DNA from: Emiliania huxleyi CCMP1516
Taxonomy: Eukaryota > Haptophyta > Isochrysidales > Noelaerhabdaceae
Assembly (NCBI RefSeq): GCF_000372725.1
Contig: NW_005201360.1
Location: forward strand, 344,688 to 408,687
Direction: 5' to 3'
Length of the DNA: 64,000 nt
Each line of letters begins with the position of its first letter. Position 1 is the stretch's first letter. Under the pieces are notes generated by a model. The model worked only from the letters and a program-made list of their open reading frames with translations, was not told the origin of the DNA and made no database searches. Shown piece by piece: positions 1 to 10,314 of this stretch. The position numbers and the translations under genes are program-made.

Positions 1-772
1 CGGCCAGAGCGGGGGCGCCCCTCTTCAGTGCGCCGGACGGGGGCGCCGCGGGATCCCCGCCGCGGCTGGCGTGGTCCGCTGCCGCTTGGACCCCGGCGCC
101 GCTCGAGATCCGGAGACGGAGACAACGACGCTCGTCCGCTGATCCGCCATTCCCTCCTCAGGCGCCCCTCAAACCGGCGGCGGCCGCCACCGCCTCGCAC
201 GACGCCGGCGAGGTTGCGAGGTGGCTAGCGGCGGCAGCGGCGGCGGGCGACGACACCACCGCCGACGCCGCGCCTGCGTTCGACGTGGCGGCCGTCGGAG
301 GCAGAGGGCCGCAGCAGGATGGCGCTCAGGATGGCGCGGGGCGCGCGGGCGGTGTGGAGGTCAAGGCGTTGCCGGCCGCCCGCGACACGCGCGCGGTGGT
401 TGCGCGGCGCGCCGAGCCGCTGCGGCGACGCGATTTGACAGCTTTCGGCGCGACTCGACGCCCCCCCCCCCCCCCCCTAGGCGGTCCGAGTCGTGCGACG
501 ACGCGTGTCTGCGGGAGGGGTTTGCTTGCTCGCTTCAGGGGTTGCGCGCGCTCAACAATTGCGAGAGCCTCAAAGCGCATTTTGCTTGCGCGGCGGGCTG
601 CGAGGCGTCCGAGGGCACGGACCAACCCGCCGAGGTCGTGCCTGACGCGGCGGAGAAGTGGGGGCCCAAGCGGTGCCTCAAGACGAGCGGGCCCGTCTCG
701 TGCGTCGGGAAGCACGAGGCCACTGCGCGCCTTTGCGGGTGCGAGCAGGCTGCGGCGGCGGCGAGCGGGTAG
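1..772 (+). CDS. Cys-rich C-terminal exon of an unidentified protein (5' partial)
   Basis: The well-supported part is the last exon, about 481-772. It follows a polypyrimidine run and a TAG acceptor at 478-480 and ends at a TAG stop at 770-772. It encodes about 96 residues with ten cysteines, including the pairs SCDDAC, FACAAGC and LCGC, which suggests a disulphide-bonded extracellular or lumenal domain. An open frame runs through 1-440 upstream and is Ala-rich, so the gene probably enters from outside the window, but its exon limits are unclear. The Cys pattern is vaguely reminiscent of the tail of algal glycosyltransferases such as GT18, but nothing catalytic is visible here. Function not assigned. 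Confidence 0.45.
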
Positions 773-1414
773 CGCACAGCGTTTACGAAGTATTATATAT
801 AGCTTTCTTTGCGTTTGATCGTTTTTATATTTAAATCGGGACCGCTCGCCGCGCACGAAACGCGGACAAACAAAAGAATTAACAAAAAAGAATACTCTGT
901 CTACACACTCCAAACACACGCCACAGGCTCAGGCCTGAGCGTGTAACTCGGAAAACGGAATTCCGAATTAGTTATTGCAGAAATTGGCGCGTTTAAACAA
1001 AAAAGAAGTTTCTCCGCCATGGAGTGTCGCGCCAGGCGGCAGGGGACCAGGACGCAGGTGGCAGGAGGGCTCCGTGTCGTGGGAGTGACGTTGTTCGTGT
1101 GACATCGCAGTCAGAGAGAGCCATCCGTGTTTTCCTTGTGGGTAAGGTACATCTCACCGCTCGCCACAATCATCACGCTTCGCCGATGTGAGAGAGAAAA
1201 CGCGATTGTGTGCGTGAGCCTCGCTGCGCCACGGTTCCACCCTGTCAGGGCCTGTGTTGTTTAGATGCCCCGCTCCCCGCCCCCGCGCTCCGAGACGAAA
1301 ACTCTCGAAAAAAGCGCTGGACGCTCTTTGCACGCGCTACGAGAAGGTACCTAATAAAATTAACCGTATACCCAGACTTGTCCGGCATATGCGCGCCATA
1401 TCGTCCACCGATGG
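773..1414. other. Intergenic region between convergent genes
   Basis: AT-richer sequence follows the stop at 772, with a TATATATA-like stretch near 794. No credible ORF or repeat is visible. It lies between the 3' ends of a plus-strand and a minus-strand gene, so it probably holds two 3' UTRs. Confidence 0.4.
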
Positions 1415-2296
1415 TTAGGCGGTGACACGGATCAGCTGCATTGGCCGTGGGCCCGGCAGCGCGGTCACCTCGACCACGAGCCCAGCATCACGTGCCACGG
1501 CCTCAAACTGCTGCCCGTCGGTGGCGGTGACACGTTCGTGATGCACCGGTTCGATAAACACCGCGAACGGCTCCTTGTCCCCGCTGCCTCCGGCATCGTT
1601 GGCGAGCAACGCGTGCTGCAAAAAGGCCACCAGAGGGCCGTGCTCAGTGCCGTGGTATAGCACATCGGTGGCGAGGACCGCGTCGAACTCGGTCGCTGCC
1701 GGCCACTGCTCGGGCTGCTGCCAATCTGAACCGGATTAGAGGAGGGAAGATGGCTCACGACGGGGAATCGACGGGCTGCGGGAGGCATTTAACGCACCAA
1801 GCGGTCGTGCCGACACTTTCGCCAACCCGTTCTCCTTTGCCGATTGCTCCGCCAGCATCAACGCCTCCAAGTCGTGGTCCGTTAGCGTCACCGATGAGGG
1901 AGCCGCGCTCATAGCCACTGACATTCCCGCGAGACCGAGCCCTGAGCCGAGCTCAAGCACTCGTTTGTCTGTGAAGTCGAGCCCCAGCCGAGCCAAGCGA
2001 GGCCCGCCGGTTGCGAGCAGCTCGGCGAGCGCCACAGAACTTGGCCACACAATATCGCCCACCCTGGAGGTGCCGTCTGCCACCGCGCGTTCGAATGCCT
2101 CCGGGTCAAGCACGTAGCTCGGAACATGCACCACCAGGCCGGCGGGTCCCACCGGGGTCTTGACCGATTTCCGAGCATTGGATGCATTGGATGTGGAAAG
2201 ATGTAGCTGCTCCGCCGCCGCTACCGCCGCCACCGCCTCGAGCCGAGTCCGACTCATCCGTCCCACTACCCGCCCGAACTTGTCCAAGCGGAACAT
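1415..2296 (-). CDS. Class I SAM-dependent methyltransferase, Methyltransf_16 (protein-lysine methyltransferase) type
   Basis: Two exons, 2296-1798 and 1725-1415, flank a 72-nt GT-AG intron (1726-1797). Splicing gives 269 residues and creates the family-typical Asp-Trp (RPL-D-WQQPEQW), which supports the junction. Family landmarks in order: the IVWPSSVALAELL segment, the SAM-binding loop VLELGSGLGLAG (motif I), TDHD at the end of beta-2, and FDAVLATDVLYH, the DVLY-like block after beta-4. This is the layout of METTL21/CAMKMT-type enzymes, which methylate lysines on proteins such as eEF2, VCP and Hsp70; the substrate cannot be told from sequence. Length fits the family. The reading continues through the intron only to an in-frame TAA, a further reason to infer splicing. 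Confidence 0.85.
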
Positions 2297-3020
2297 AGTG
2301 TTATGACCACAATCGGCCGATCGCCCCGCCCTCCCCGCGCGTGTTCTCCAGCTGCTTCCACCGCAGCCTGCCGTCGTCCCCCCCTGAGGCGATACGTGTT
2401 GACAATCGGTCGCACAAGTGGGGGGGCCGTCCCAAAAAGTTTTATTTTATTCTTAGCGCGGGTCCCTAGTGGCGACGAGTACCCGGAGGTGGACTGCACA
2501 GGGTTTGCGTTGGGGTCTTGCGACACCGATTTTTTCAGTCATAACTTTTTCTTACTTAGTACTTTTGTGGTGTGCGCCCAGCCCTGCCTAAGGCGTTCCC
2601 TCGCCGCCACGATCGAATTCTTTTTTACGGGGGCATGTTAAAGTGCCCGCCGCCATCCCGACGCGCCGTTGACCCAAAGGGGCGTCGCGGGTCCACCGCT
2701 CGCCTCAAAGTGAGACGGCCGACATGCGCCTAAGCCTGATCAAGATCGCATGCCGGCACGCTCTCATCCATTAGACGAATGCCATGCGATGCGCGACATT
2801 GAGGCATCGCTGGGCCGTGGAGCTGTTCGACGTGGCTCCGTGTCTGGTTCAGAGAGCTCGGAGCGGCGTCGCAGCCGCAACGCCGACACGGCTCGCTCAC
2901 AGGCTGGCAAGGGGAAGGACCGCGCGAGGACGCGCTCCGCTCTTCAGAACAACAGGCGCCATGATTGTAAAACACCAGCATGGTTAGCATGACCCATGTG
3001 CGTCACGCGAATGAGCTCGG
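2297..3020. other. Intergenic region, no gene seen
   Basis: This lies between divergently arranged genes (start at 2296 on the minus strand, start near 3021 on the plus strand), so promoters are expected here. Short ORFs exist on both strands but show no domain, signal peptide or consistent codon bias. No repeat was recognised. Confidence 0.4.
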
Positions 3021-3891
3021 ATGAAGTATATGAAGAGTCGCACACACGCTCGAATGATTGCTGCTGCCGGGTCTGCGGCCTCCGCAGCCTCCGTGTCGCA
3101 TCGAGCCACAATGGCCAAGCGGACGGACACCCAGGCATGTCACCACCACCCCGGCACTACTAGGCACGGCTATTGGCTGCTGCTCATCCTCTTCCTTTGC
3201 GGGCCTTTGGGCACGCTCCTGTTCTTTGTGTTGCTCCCTCCTGACACCCACAGCACCGATGAGACGGGGCCATATGAGTTGGGCACCAAGATCGTGCACC
3301 TAGCACTGGCGGGAAGCTCGAGGCGCGCGCGGTACGTGCTTGACGAGTACACTCGGCATCCGAATCAAGATGGCACACAAACAGTTCGTCGGCCTCTCCG
3401 TCCCCTCGGAGGAGGTTGTGTACGTGATTCGCGGTGCGGTCTGGCAGTGCCCGGCGGATGCGCACGTGTCGGTCGACGAGCTCGCAAAGCACTCCCAGCA
3501 GCCATGCAGCGCGAGTCTACCCGGCGTGCAGGAGGCGCTCGGCACGCGCCTGCCGCTCCGTGTGTCGTCCGAGGGTTGCGGCAAGTGGATGCCGGTCGAG
3601 TACCGCATGTGCGCAAGCTTGCCGGAGCCGCCGGAGCGCGAGCGCGACACGGTTAGCTTTAGCATCGAGCTCGAGGGCGGGCAGTTCTACGCGCAGCGCT
3701 TTCGCACGACGCTGCGCGTCCTGGACAATGGTTGCCGGCAGGGAGCCTTCTTTCACATGCAGGAGTGGAAGAAGCTGTGGGATTTCTCTTCCCACGGCGT
3801 CGACCCGCTCGAGCTGAGCCCGGGCACAGACCCGCCCTCCTTTCTGCCCTCCTTTACCATCTCCACCGACGGGGTGGCCCTCTTGACTTGA
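3021..3891 (+). CDS. Predicted single-pass membrane protein of unknown function
   Basis: Exon 1 opens at ATG 3021 and carries a strong hydrophobic stretch (WLLLILFLCGPLGTLLFFVLL) near residues 53-73, flanked by a basic N side, which suits a type II membrane anchor. The frame must change near 3335-3385, most simply through a short intron from about 3336 to 3384 ending ACAG; a better-looking donor, GGTACGT at 3332, does not fit the phase. Exon 2 (about 3385-3891) encodes a lumenal or cytosolic domain with several cysteines and a Trp/Phe-rich end, stopping at TGA 3889-3891. No family recognised. The donor site is uncertain. Confidence 0.55.
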
Positions 3892-4082
3892 GAGTGTGAT
3901 AGCGCGATTACGTAGTGTGTAGCACATGCGTGAGTGTGACGGAGCTGCGTGGGTTTTGAGGAGATAGTACAGGTGTCCGCTGCGGAGCGGAAAGAAGAAA
4001 CGTTTACCGCGCCGGGCGCGACCCACACAAAACTCACAGACGACAGAGCACTCTCTCTCCGGGCAGACCTCTGCTCTCTCGG

Positions 4083-4455
4083 ATTAGAGCTGTCAAACGC
4101 GTTAAGAGCTGAACAGTGTTGCTAGTGTTAACAGTAACAACAGAACAACAGTGGGGCTCCCCAACAACAGTAGCTAACGTTAGGCCAGCTGAACAACAAT
4201 AAGGAAGGCCTGGCAGTGACCCACGACGATCTCCAGCGTCCAGTGCGGGTAATACCCGAAATACCTGGAAAAACCCAGGTATTTTCGGGTTTTACCCGGG
4301 TTTTTGGCATTTTCTGCTTGCTGACCACTGAACAACAGTAACAACAGTAACAAACAGTAACAGCTTGGGCTGGGGAGAACACTTGAACAACGTTGAGGAT
4401 TTTCAGCCAACAATAGTGCAACTGTTAGGCCCAAAGTTAACGTTTGACAGCTCTA
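4083..4455. mobile_element. MITE with 15-bp terminal inverted repeats and 9-bp target-site duplication
   Basis: The left end TAGAGCTGTCAAACG (4085-4099) is the exact reverse complement of the right end (4441-4455). The element is flanked by the direct repeat CTCTCTCGG at 4074-4082 and 4456-4464. It has no ORF. Inside are AACAACAGTAAC-type repeats and a strong hairpin around 4248-4310 built on AATACCCGAAATACCTGG and its complement. A 9-bp duplication is typical of Mutator-like elements, but the superfamily is not certain. Confidence 0.75.
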
Positions 4456-4464
4456 CTCTCTCGG

Positions 4465-4738
4465 TTCCATTTTTTTTTTACCCACATCTCTCAGATGCGG
4501 TGTCCAACGTCCGTTTTATTTATTCTCTCGTGCGTTCTTGGAAGTTGTGTGACATCCTTTCACCTCCTGCTCTCGTATGTCACATGGCTGTGTGTGTCTC
4601 GTGTCTGGGTTTCTATGCCTGAGTGTGCGCGGTGTATGTCACTGTCCGCAGTGTGCACAGTGGGTGTGTTGGTGCGATATTTGGATTTTTGAGTCGATTT
4701 CCACTATTATTTGTTTATTTACCCACTCGCGGTGCGTA
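4465..4738. other. Intergenic region downstream of the 4739 minus-strand gene
   Basis: TG/CT-rich sequence with no gene recognised. It should contain the 3' UTR of the minus-strand gene that ends at 4739. Confidence 0.3.
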
Positions 4739-6919
4739 CTATCGCTTACTCGGCCCTCTTCGACCCCTGGACTGGTAGGTGTTATGGCCAAGGTAGAAGG
4801 CGCGGGCGTGTGGCGAGCCGCGCCGCCGAGCAGCGTGCGCGTGCCGCAGCCCGATCGTCGGCGGCGGCGGTGCAAGCTCGCCTAGCAGCGCGCGCAGGAG
4901 GGGCGGGTCGACGCTCACGGCGAGGTGCGGTGCGTGCAATGCCGATCCTGCTTGGGACGACCGCTCGATCGGCACCTCCTCGCACCTCAACGCAGTCTGC
5001 CCGTCCACGGTGCACCGGAGCAGCCCGAGCCGCCAGCCCGCGAGGCTCACGCACACACGGGCGCCCCCAACCAGGGGCGGCGGCGGCGGCGGCGGCGGCA
5101 CACATGGTGGTGCCGGCGTGCCGAGTTTTCGGCCGCGCCTCAAGCTCGCTGCCAGCCGGCGCATAGCGCGTTGCGAGCCGCGTGCGGCGGAACCGTTGGC
5201 GGCGGCCCAGCCCGCAGGCAGCAGCGTGCCAGGGGTGTAGAGCACCTCGAGAACGCCTCTCTGCCCCCAGTTGGCACTCACCAGCCGGGAGACGCAGCGG
5301 CCACCGCTGGGCCAGCCAACGACGTGGATGCGGAGAGGTGTAAACTCCGCCCCGCCGGCACCGGCATGCAGCTCCCGCGCCGCAGATGCAACCCTGGATG
5401 GTGGCGGCGTCGCCCCCGCTGCTGCTGGTGAGGCCGCACCAGGTTGTCGGCAGACGGAAGCGCGCAATGAGCGCGGAGCGGCGCTGTTGCCACCGAGGCA
5501 GAGAAGGAGTAGAGCTGCGCGGGGTACTGCCGAGGCCGCTGCTGGCGCGGGGTCGGCTGAGCGATTGGAGAGCGGCGGCAGCGGCGGCATCGATGGCAGC
5601 GCAGTGAGGATCGGCGACTCGCACGGAGGGGATGCTCCTGTGTGTGGCTGCGGGTCGGTGATGGCGACGGCGACGGCGACGGCGTGCGCTTCCACCGCCC
5701 TGACGGCGGCGGCGGCGGCGGTGGCAAGCGCCTCGGCGGCCGAAGCGGGCTGTCGCGGCTGGGGGGAGGGGAGGAGAGACGACGCGTACAGCAAGCCAAG
5801 AGGCACCTCGCACACGCCCGCCGCCGCGCCACCCGCGCCCATACCCATACCGACGTCGACGTCCCCGCCCGCGCTGGCGCCCGTGTTACCGGCGGCGCCG
5901 GCAGCTTCGCCCACCCCGTTGCCTGCCGCCCCGTTGCCTGCTTTCCCCTCGCCTGCTTTCCCCTTGCCTGCAGGAACCTTGCCTGCTAGCCCGTTGCCTG
6001 CAGGCCCGTTGGTGGCAAGGGCCCTGGAGGAGGATCTCATCCGGACAGGGGCGTCCAAGTACGCCTCGACCACAAGCGAGAGCCACCGCCCGCCCTCCTC
6101 GCGGGACGAGGCGCCTCCTGATCCTTCTCTGCCACCGCCGCCGCCCGTGAGCTGTGCAACCGTGTTGAGGAGCAGCCTCCAGAAAAGGCCACCGCTGGTC
6201 GGCTCCGCGTCGCACGATAGCGATGGCGCACGCATCCGGACGCGCTTCAGCAGAGGAGTCGCGGCGAGCGGCGCAGCGGCGGCGACAGCAACGTTAGCGG
6301 TGGCAGCGGTGGCAGCAGTGTCCACTGCAGCCGCCGCGGCCGCAGGGCTGAGCAGGACTGCAGGAGCGGACCACACGCGCAAGTCGGAGGAGGAGGCTGC
6401 AAGCACAATGTCGCTTTCGCTCTCACCGCCGCCGCCCGTCCGATTGATGAGAGCGTCGCCCCGCCGAGCGCCGCCCGCAGCCGCCGCTGCTGCTGCATCC
6501 TCCCGGTCAGAGGTGGAGACCCACGCAACGGCACACCACCCGCCCGCGTGGCAGCAAATCGAGCGCTCTCGCGCGACCGCTGCGCCGGCCGGCAGCACGA
6601 GGCCTCGCTCGGCGACCAGCTGAACCGAGTATAGGGGCCGGCTGCCAACGCCGTGCACCAACAGCGAGGCCACGATTGGCCCAGCCGCATTCCTCGCGGG
6701 CTTGCCGGCAGGTGGCCCGTGCGGCACGTGGAGGAGGAGGATCGAGCCGCCAGCGGGCGGGTTCGCCAACGCCAGCGCCGCGCCGATGGCGGCACCGAAG
6801 AAGAGCAGCGGCATTGTGGACGCCAGCCGTTCCCGACAACCAAACCTGGGCGTGTCCACGCTGCCGGAGCTCGAGATGCGAGCGAAGGTCGGCGTGGAGA
6901 GCCCCTCCGGGCGAGACAT
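4739..6919 (-). CDS. Large Ala/Gly-rich protein of unknown function
   Basis: A single open frame of 726 residues starts at ATG 6919 and ends at 4739. Residues about 38-60 are hydrophobic (MPLLFFGAAIGAALALANPP), suggesting a membrane segment near the N terminus. The middle carries imperfect pentapeptides of the GNGxAG/GKAGE kind (about 5930-6010), then Ala-rich stretches and a C-terminal part with less biased composition (WPSGGRCVSRLVSANWGQRG). The minus frame is preferred over the long plus-strand frame at 5271-6623 because the non-repetitive parts are protein-like only on the minus strand. No family recognised. Undetected introns are possible in a reading this long. Confidence 0.5.
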   Translation of the reverse strand: MSRPEGLSTPTFARISSSGSVDTPRFGCRERLASTMPLLFFGAAIGAALALANPPAGGSILLLHVPHGPPAGKPARNAAGPIVASLLVHGVGSRPLYSVQLVAERGLVLPAGAAVARERSICCHAGGWCAVAWVSTSDREDAAAAAAAGGARRGDALINRTGGGGESESDIVLAASSSDLRVWSAPAVLLSPAAAAAAVDTAATAATANVAVAAAAPLAATPLLKRVRMRAPSLSCDAEPTSGGLFWRLLLNTVAQLTGGGGGREGSGGASSREEGGRWLSLVVEAYLDAPVRMRSSSRALATNGPAGNGLAGKVPAGKGKAGEGKAGNGAAGNGVGEAAGAAGNTGASAGGDVDVGMGMGAGGAAAGVCEVPLGLLYASSLLPSPQPRQPASAAEALATAAAAAVRAVEAHAVAVAVAITDPQPHTGASPPCESPILTALPSMPPLPPLSNRSADPAPAAASAVPRAALLLLCLGGNSAAPRSLRASVCRQPGAASPAAAGATPPPSRVASAARELHAGAGGAEFTPLRIHVVGWPSGGRCVSRLVSANWGQRGVLEVLYTPGTLLPAGWAAANGSAARGSQRAMRRLAASLRRGRKLGTPAPPCVPPPPPPPPLVGGARVCVSLAGWRLGLLRCTVDGQTALRCEEVPIERSSQAGSALHAPHLAVSVDPPLLRALLGELAPPPPTIGLRHAHAARRRGSPHARAFYLGHNTYQSRGRRGPSKR

Positions 6920-7161
6920 GGGCGTGTTGCCCCGACGGCGTTCGCGTTGCCCGTCCCGTAAAATTAGTGCGAAGTTAAATGAATTCAGGAGCCCCGCACC
7001 GCATGCGCCGCCTCCCCTTCGCCCTGCAAAATCCTGCGGCTGCGCTCGACAGCGAAAGACGCGAGAGAGTCCGTGTCTCGCCGGCCGGGCGGCGCGCCGC
7101 GAACGACCGCAGGAGGAGAGCGGCCCGTCGCCGTTGCTATTTCGAGAGCCACCCGCAGCAC

Positions 7162-7819
7162 TCACAAGGCCTCCGCTCCGCTCTCCGGCTGCGGCTGCTG
7201 GCCGACCCGCGGGTCGTTCGGGTGGTTGCTCTTGTTGAGGATCTGCATCACCGAATAGAGGCTGATCGCCTTGTCGTCGAGGCTGCCCGTCACTCGGTTC
7301 GGAGCGGGTCCCTTGCCGTCGCGTCCGTTGTGCGGCGTGCCGTGGATGGTGAGGTTGATCAGCAACTCCAGATTTATGCGCTTGAGGAACTGCTTCTGAC
7401 TCACGAGAGGAATGGCGCGGGCGATGACGTAGAGGCCGACCTAAGAATGAACCACAATTCAGGGACTTGAAGTACGGTGGGGGGAGCAGCGACGGCACCT
7501 TGACGTCCAGGCGGGACACGTCCAGACCCTGCTCAGCGGCTTCTGCGTACAGCAACGCCGCGAAGTCCGGCACGCGGTTGTTCTGCATGAACTCGTCCGA
7601 TCCGTAAACGATACCGTCCGCATCGGTCAGGCGGATATCGTCCGGTCCGCTGTGCTGCTCGCGCAGATTTGCTGGCCGCACGCGCACTTGCTCGCCACTC
7701 GCGACGATGCGGACGCCACAGCGCCCACCAGAAACAGAGTCGAGCACCTCGGCCTCGCACCCGTTCAGATCGCTGCGAGAGCTGAGGCCATGCACGCGAA
7801 CCACGGCGCCAGGGTACAT
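7162..7819 (-). CDS. Small conserved-looking protein with an SH3-like N terminus, function unknown
   Basis: Start at ATG 7819 (MYPGAVVRVHGL). The first 55 residues look like a small beta-barrel of the KOW/SH3 kind (GAVVRV, GCEAEVLD, GRCGVRI, VRVRPANL). Exon 1 runs 7819-7499. A 58-nt intron (7441-7498, AAG|GTG...TTAG) leads to exon 2 at 7440-7162, which ends QPESGAEAL. The spliced protein is about 199 residues. The C-terminal exon is clearly coding (LTIHGTPHNGRDG, SLDDKAISLYSVMQIL). The candidate intron itself translates to a plausible PSLLPPPYFKSLN, so a very small frame-restoring splice near 7442-7457 is an alternative. Farther upstream the frame is open but starts only at GTG. Confidence 0.55.
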
Positions 7820-8475
7820 GAGATGAGCGGCAAGCGGCACACCACAATCACTCAGAGGATTTTGTGTTTTTTTCTGTTTTTGTTTTTTATTTCGCACCGA
7901 GAGTTAGCTCGTGCGTTCTGCTGCTAGGGGAAACCCGGAGCGCGGTACTATCACTAGGAGACCCGTGTTAACTGTGAGGCCCTGCGACCGCGCCCCCCAC
8001 AGCGCACAGGGCTATAGAGGGCTCTCTCTTGCCCGCAACCCGTCGTCCGTCGAGCGTGTGAGTGAGAGAGAGAGATTTTTAGCAATACCAAACAACTCTA
8101 ACATTTTTTGTGTGAGTGAGTGAGTGAGTGAGTTGACACACACACACCGTCGAGCAACCGCCGATGCCGATCCCAATCCCGTCTGGCTAACTCCACTCGT
8201 GTGGAGGGTGCGCTTCTTAGCTCCCCGTTCCCCGGTCTCCTGTGTGGGGCGGTGCGGCAAAACGATATGAAACACTGCACTCCGCAAGTGCTCCAAGACC
8301 AAGTATTTCAGGGAAACTCACGACAGTTGGAGAAGACGGCTTACGATTTTTTTACTATCGAACAGTACCCAACCACATCACACGCTTCAAAGTGTCGTGC
8401 TTCTACGACGACACGCGCCCACGGTCACTCACGCGTCACGGTCCCCATGGGCCGCCCCATCCTCCGCGTCTGAGC
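7820..8475. other. Intergenic region with repeat remnants and one mini-insertion
   Basis: It holds a diverged copy of a dispersed repeat (7905-7980, GGGTTTCCCC... family, also at 13435-13490 and 62760-63180), one copy of the short insertion family (8056-8146), and GTGAG microsatellite. No gene is supported. Confidence 0.4.
8047..8155 (-). mobile_element. Short insertion family, copy 1 (91 bp, 9-bp target-site duplication)
   Basis: CCGTCGAGC occurs at 8047-8055 and 8147-8155 as a perfect direct repeat. The 91-bp insert contains, on the minus strand, the shared core GTTAGAGTTGTTTGGTATTG followed by CTAAAAATCTCTCTC, and is expanded by GTGA/CA simple repeat. Confidence 0.75.
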
Positions 8476-10314
8476 TCAGTCGCACATGACGGCGCGCATC
8501 GCAGGGACAGCAGCGGCGAGCGCCTCGGGCCGCAGCAGCATCAGCAGCAGCTGGCCACCGCCCGGCAGCCCGCCACGCACCAGCGAGACCGCCTCCGCCC
8601 CCTCGGCGAGCAGCTCCTCCTCGACGCGCGCGAAGGAGGCGCGGCCGAGCAGCGAGGACAGCGAGGACCCCGCGGCACGCTTCTGCTTCTTGCTCCGCTT
8701 GCCGCCGCCGCCGCCGCCGCTGCCTCCGCCGCTGCCGCCGGCTCCGCCGCTGCCGCCGGCTCCGCCGCTCTCCGCGCCCGCCTGCGCGTCCAGCGTGACG
8801 TGCGCGAGCAGAACGAGCCACTCGAAAGTGAGCGAAGCGCGCTCGGCGGCGGGCTCGGCCTGTAGAGAGCAGGAGCGTGTGGGCGCGCGAACCAACAGAG
8901 GCGCGGGCAGGCTCGGCGGCGGGCGAGGCGTTTGCGGCCGCCCAGCCGAGGTCGAGGTGGAGCGACTCTACTGCGTGCGGGACGAGCTGGACGGGCGTGT
9001 TGACCTGCACCGACGGGGCCGAGGCGTGGGAGGGGAGAGGCCGACATGTGACATCATAATGCAATGTAACATACCATCCGCTCCGAGAGGAGGAGGCCGA
9101 CGTTGGCGCCTCCGGACGGAGCGAGCAGGCCTGTCGGAGGAGGGGGGGGGGGGGGGGGGGAGGAATTAAGAAAGGGGCAAACCCCATTTTTTTTTTTGGG
9201 GGGGGGGGGGTTTTTTCATTCCTTCCAACCGTTTCCCCAAGGGGCCCTCCTCCACCCGATTCCAGCCGAAAAAGGTTATTCCCCTGCGGGGAAAAAAAGG
9301 GGGGTTTCCCCAACGTTAGGGACCAGCGCCCCGGCCGCTAGCTCGCCGCCTTCCGACCGACGGGCAATCATCTCGGGCCATCTCGGGCACTCATCTCGGG
9401 TCAATCTCGGTCAATCTCGGGCTGGTTGCCACCTTCCGACGGACGGGTCGGCCCGGTGCCTCTGCAGGCTAACCTGTGGGGGTCGGGGGGCTGGGGGAGG
9501 TCAGGGTGCGAGAATGGTCGTGAGAGGGAGGGGAGGCGAGGAGAGGCGGGGAGGAGGGGCGAGGGGAGAGGAGGGAATGTCTGCTCTCGCGTAGGGCCGC
9601 CCCCGGTTCGAGAGGCCGGCGGCGGCTGGATTTGAGGGGAGCGGCTCAGTGTTGCACAAGGCGTAGCCGCGGCGGGCGTCTTGGCTGCGCGCCGCCACGG
9701 CTTAAAGATTGTGCACGGTGTGGTGGGAAGGCGTGGCGCGCGTGCGGCGGACGGGCCGCGCAGGAGTGTGCGCGAACGCTGGGCTGCCTCAGTGCCCGAT
9801 GCTCTCTGCCATGGTGTGTGGCGGGTTCAAGCGCCGGTCAGGTTCTGCCCTATCGGGTGCTGGTCCTCACAGGCAGAGGGAGAAGAGGAGGAGAGCGCGG
9901 CAAGGGGCCAGGCACGGTCTCTCCGGGCGACTCTATCTCTCTCAGCCGCACCGCCGAGAGGAAGCCGAAGAGGGCGCCGTCTGCCTTGATCATTGTACCA
10001 ACCTCAACCTGGTTGGCGACCGTGGCGGCGAGGCCGGCGGCGTCGGCGCCCGTCGCGGTGCAGAGCGATCCGCCCGCGAGGAGGGAGCGCACGTACGGCG
10101 TGTCCTCCTCCGCCGGGTCCGTGAAGATAAACTCGACCTGCAACTCCTTCTCGGCTCCGTCGGCCTGCGCCATCTCGAGATCCGCCTCGTCGCTGCTGTC
10201 ACCGCTATCCTCAGCCTCGTCCTCGCCGCCCGAGACCTCCTCGTCGTTGGATCCCGCCGCCGCTGCCTCAGCCGCGGCCTCCGCCTCCGCCGTGTCGCGC
10301 TTGCGCCGCGGCAT
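8476..10314 (-). CDS. BCCIP: BCCIP/BCP1 family protein (BRCA2- and CDKN1A-interacting protein homologue)
   Basis: Exon 1 (10314-9952) starts MPRRKRD and has an acidic Ser/Glu/Asp-rich leader. It then has the family start VEFIFTDPAEEDTPYVRSLL, followed by the VGTMIKADGALFGFLSA block. Exons 9130-9075 (LLAPSGGANVGLLLSERM), 9004-8897 (VNTPVQLVPHAVESLHLDLGWA) and 8859-8476 follow, joined by introns 9005-9074 (GTATGT..GCAG) and 8860-8896 (37 nt). The LSERM-VNTPVQLVP junction matches the conserved LSER(L/M)INMPPQ(L/V)VP motif. The last exon has a Lys-rich patch and the EEELL block before the stop at 8476. The family is nuclear: human BCCIP binds BRCA2 and p21, yeast Bcp1 chaperones ribosomal protein L23. 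The middle (about 9131-9951) is unresolved because it contains satellite and low-quality sequence; roughly 60-80 residues are missing from the model. Confidence 0.85.
9140..9310. other. Low-quality or misassembled sequence inside the BCCIP gene
   Basis: Consecutive homopolymer runs of G, T and A with doubled bases look like a degraded Sanger trace rather than genomic sequence. It interrupts the BCCIP gene where conserved residues are missing. Confidence 0.5.

Noticed and set aside
5271-6623. 450-residue plus-strand ORF
   Set aside because: Opposite to the 4739-6919 minus frame; its composition is mirror-image Ala/Pro/Arg, and the non-repetitive segments read as protein only on the minus strand.
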